A stretch of DNA of 6,285 nt from Clostridiales bacterium (GTDB lineage: Bacteria > Bacillota > Clostridia > Lachnospirales > CAG-274), in assembly GCA_021202835.1 (NCBI GenBank), contig JAJQCI010000269.1, forward strand, positions 1-6,285, read 5' to 3'. This document shows, one piece after another, positions 5,976-6,285 of this stretch. The position numbers and the translations under genes are program-made. The notes below the pieces were generated by a model. It saw only the letters and a program-made list of their open reading frames with translations, was not told where the DNA came from and did no database searches. Each line of letters starts with the position of its first letter. Position 1 is the first letter of the stretch.

Positions 5976-6285
5976 TTATACCATATCGAGATAGGTCTTT
6001 CTTGTTGGAGCCGGGAAGGACTTGTTTAAAAGATAAATATCCTCTTCCGTCAGCTTTATGTCTGCCGCCGCCAAATTTTCGGCAACGTGCTCCGCCTTTG
6101 AGCTTCTGGGTATTGCAAAGACGTTTTCATCATTTACCGCAAAGGCAAGCAAAATCTGCATAGGGGTCACATTGTGTCTTGCGGCCACCTCTTTTACGTT
6201 TTTGTCTGCCAAAAGCCCTCTTTTAAGGGAGCCGCCCTGAGCCATGGGACAGTAGGCCATAAGTCTAATGTCATTTTCCTTCAAA
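5976..6285 (-). CDS. Aldo/keto reductase, C-terminal part (5' end outside window)
   Basis: The last 102 residues of an NADPH-dependent aldo/keto reductase, a cytosolic TIM-barrel enzyme that interconverts carbonyls and alcohols. Visible family landmarks are LMAYCPMAQGG, the VTPMQILLAFAV helix, the cofactor-binding loop FAIPRSSKAEHVAENL, and the final LTEEDIYLLNKSFPAP. The frame stays open to the window edge. The TTG at 6282-6284 is an internal Leu codon, not a start, because the catalytic Asp-Tyr-Lys-His portion must lie upstream. The stop is 19 nt before the FUSC gene, so this is the first operon gene visible here. The promoter is beyond the edge. The substrate is unknown. Confidence 0.88.
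   Translation of the reverse strand, partial: LKENDIRLMAYCPMAQGGSLKRGLLADKNVKEVAARHNVTPMQILLAFAVNDENVFAIPRSSKAEHVAENLAAADIKLTEEDIYLLNKSFPAPTRKTYLDMV

Noticed and set aside
1..6285. CRISPR array, insertion sequence with transposase, rRNA or tRNA genes
   Set aside because: No regularly spaced direct repeats, no transposase motifs and no structural RNA gene sequences were seen on either strand.

Overview
The window looks like a chromosomal piece of a Gram-positive anaerobe of class Clostridia, possibly a gut Lachnospiraceae-type organism. The reasons are strong purine-rich Shine-Dalgarno sites before most genes, 19-nt intergenic gaps, moderate-to-low GC, and protein families typical of that group. 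The taxon is inferred from style, not from a marker gene.

Left arm, plus strand (about 1-2347). It opens with a promoter-like site and the frameshifted 3' end of a GH32 sucrose-6-phosphate hydrolase/fructanase gene (about 98-285). A short non-coding scar and a perfect 17-bp palindrome (358-398) follow. Next is a PfkB fructokinase (scrK-like, 418-1434). Its reading frame is intact and it has a good ribosome binding site, but no usable start codon. This is the remains of a sucrose-utilisation pair (hydrolase plus fructokinase) that appears to be decaying. A D-2-hydroxyacid dehydrogenase gene (1391-2347) starts inside the 3' end of the fructokinase frame and ends at a strong bidirectional terminator (2351-2393).

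Right arm, minus strand (6285 down to 2408). A compact convergent operon reads: aldo/keto reductase (5' end outside the window), an aromatic-acid-exporter/FUSC-type membrane protein, a GarD-type galactarate dehydratase, and a xylose-isomerase-like TIM-barrel sugar isomerase/epimerase. The first three genes are separated by 19-nt gaps. GarD and the isomerase are separated by a structured repeat of about 104 bp with inverted ends (3289-3392). Its ends match the palindrome upstream of the fructokinase, so the window holds two members of one repeat family.

Functionally, the minus-strand operon is best read as sugar-acid (aldarate) metabolism: GarD would dehydrate galactarate, and the reductase, isomerase and membrane protein would act on related compounds. 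The aldolase (GarL), tartronate-semialdehyde reductase (GarR) and glycerate kinase of the classical pathway are not in the window. I see no clearly new multi-gene system. The most notable observations are the repeat family, the start-less fructokinase and the decayed GH32 gene.
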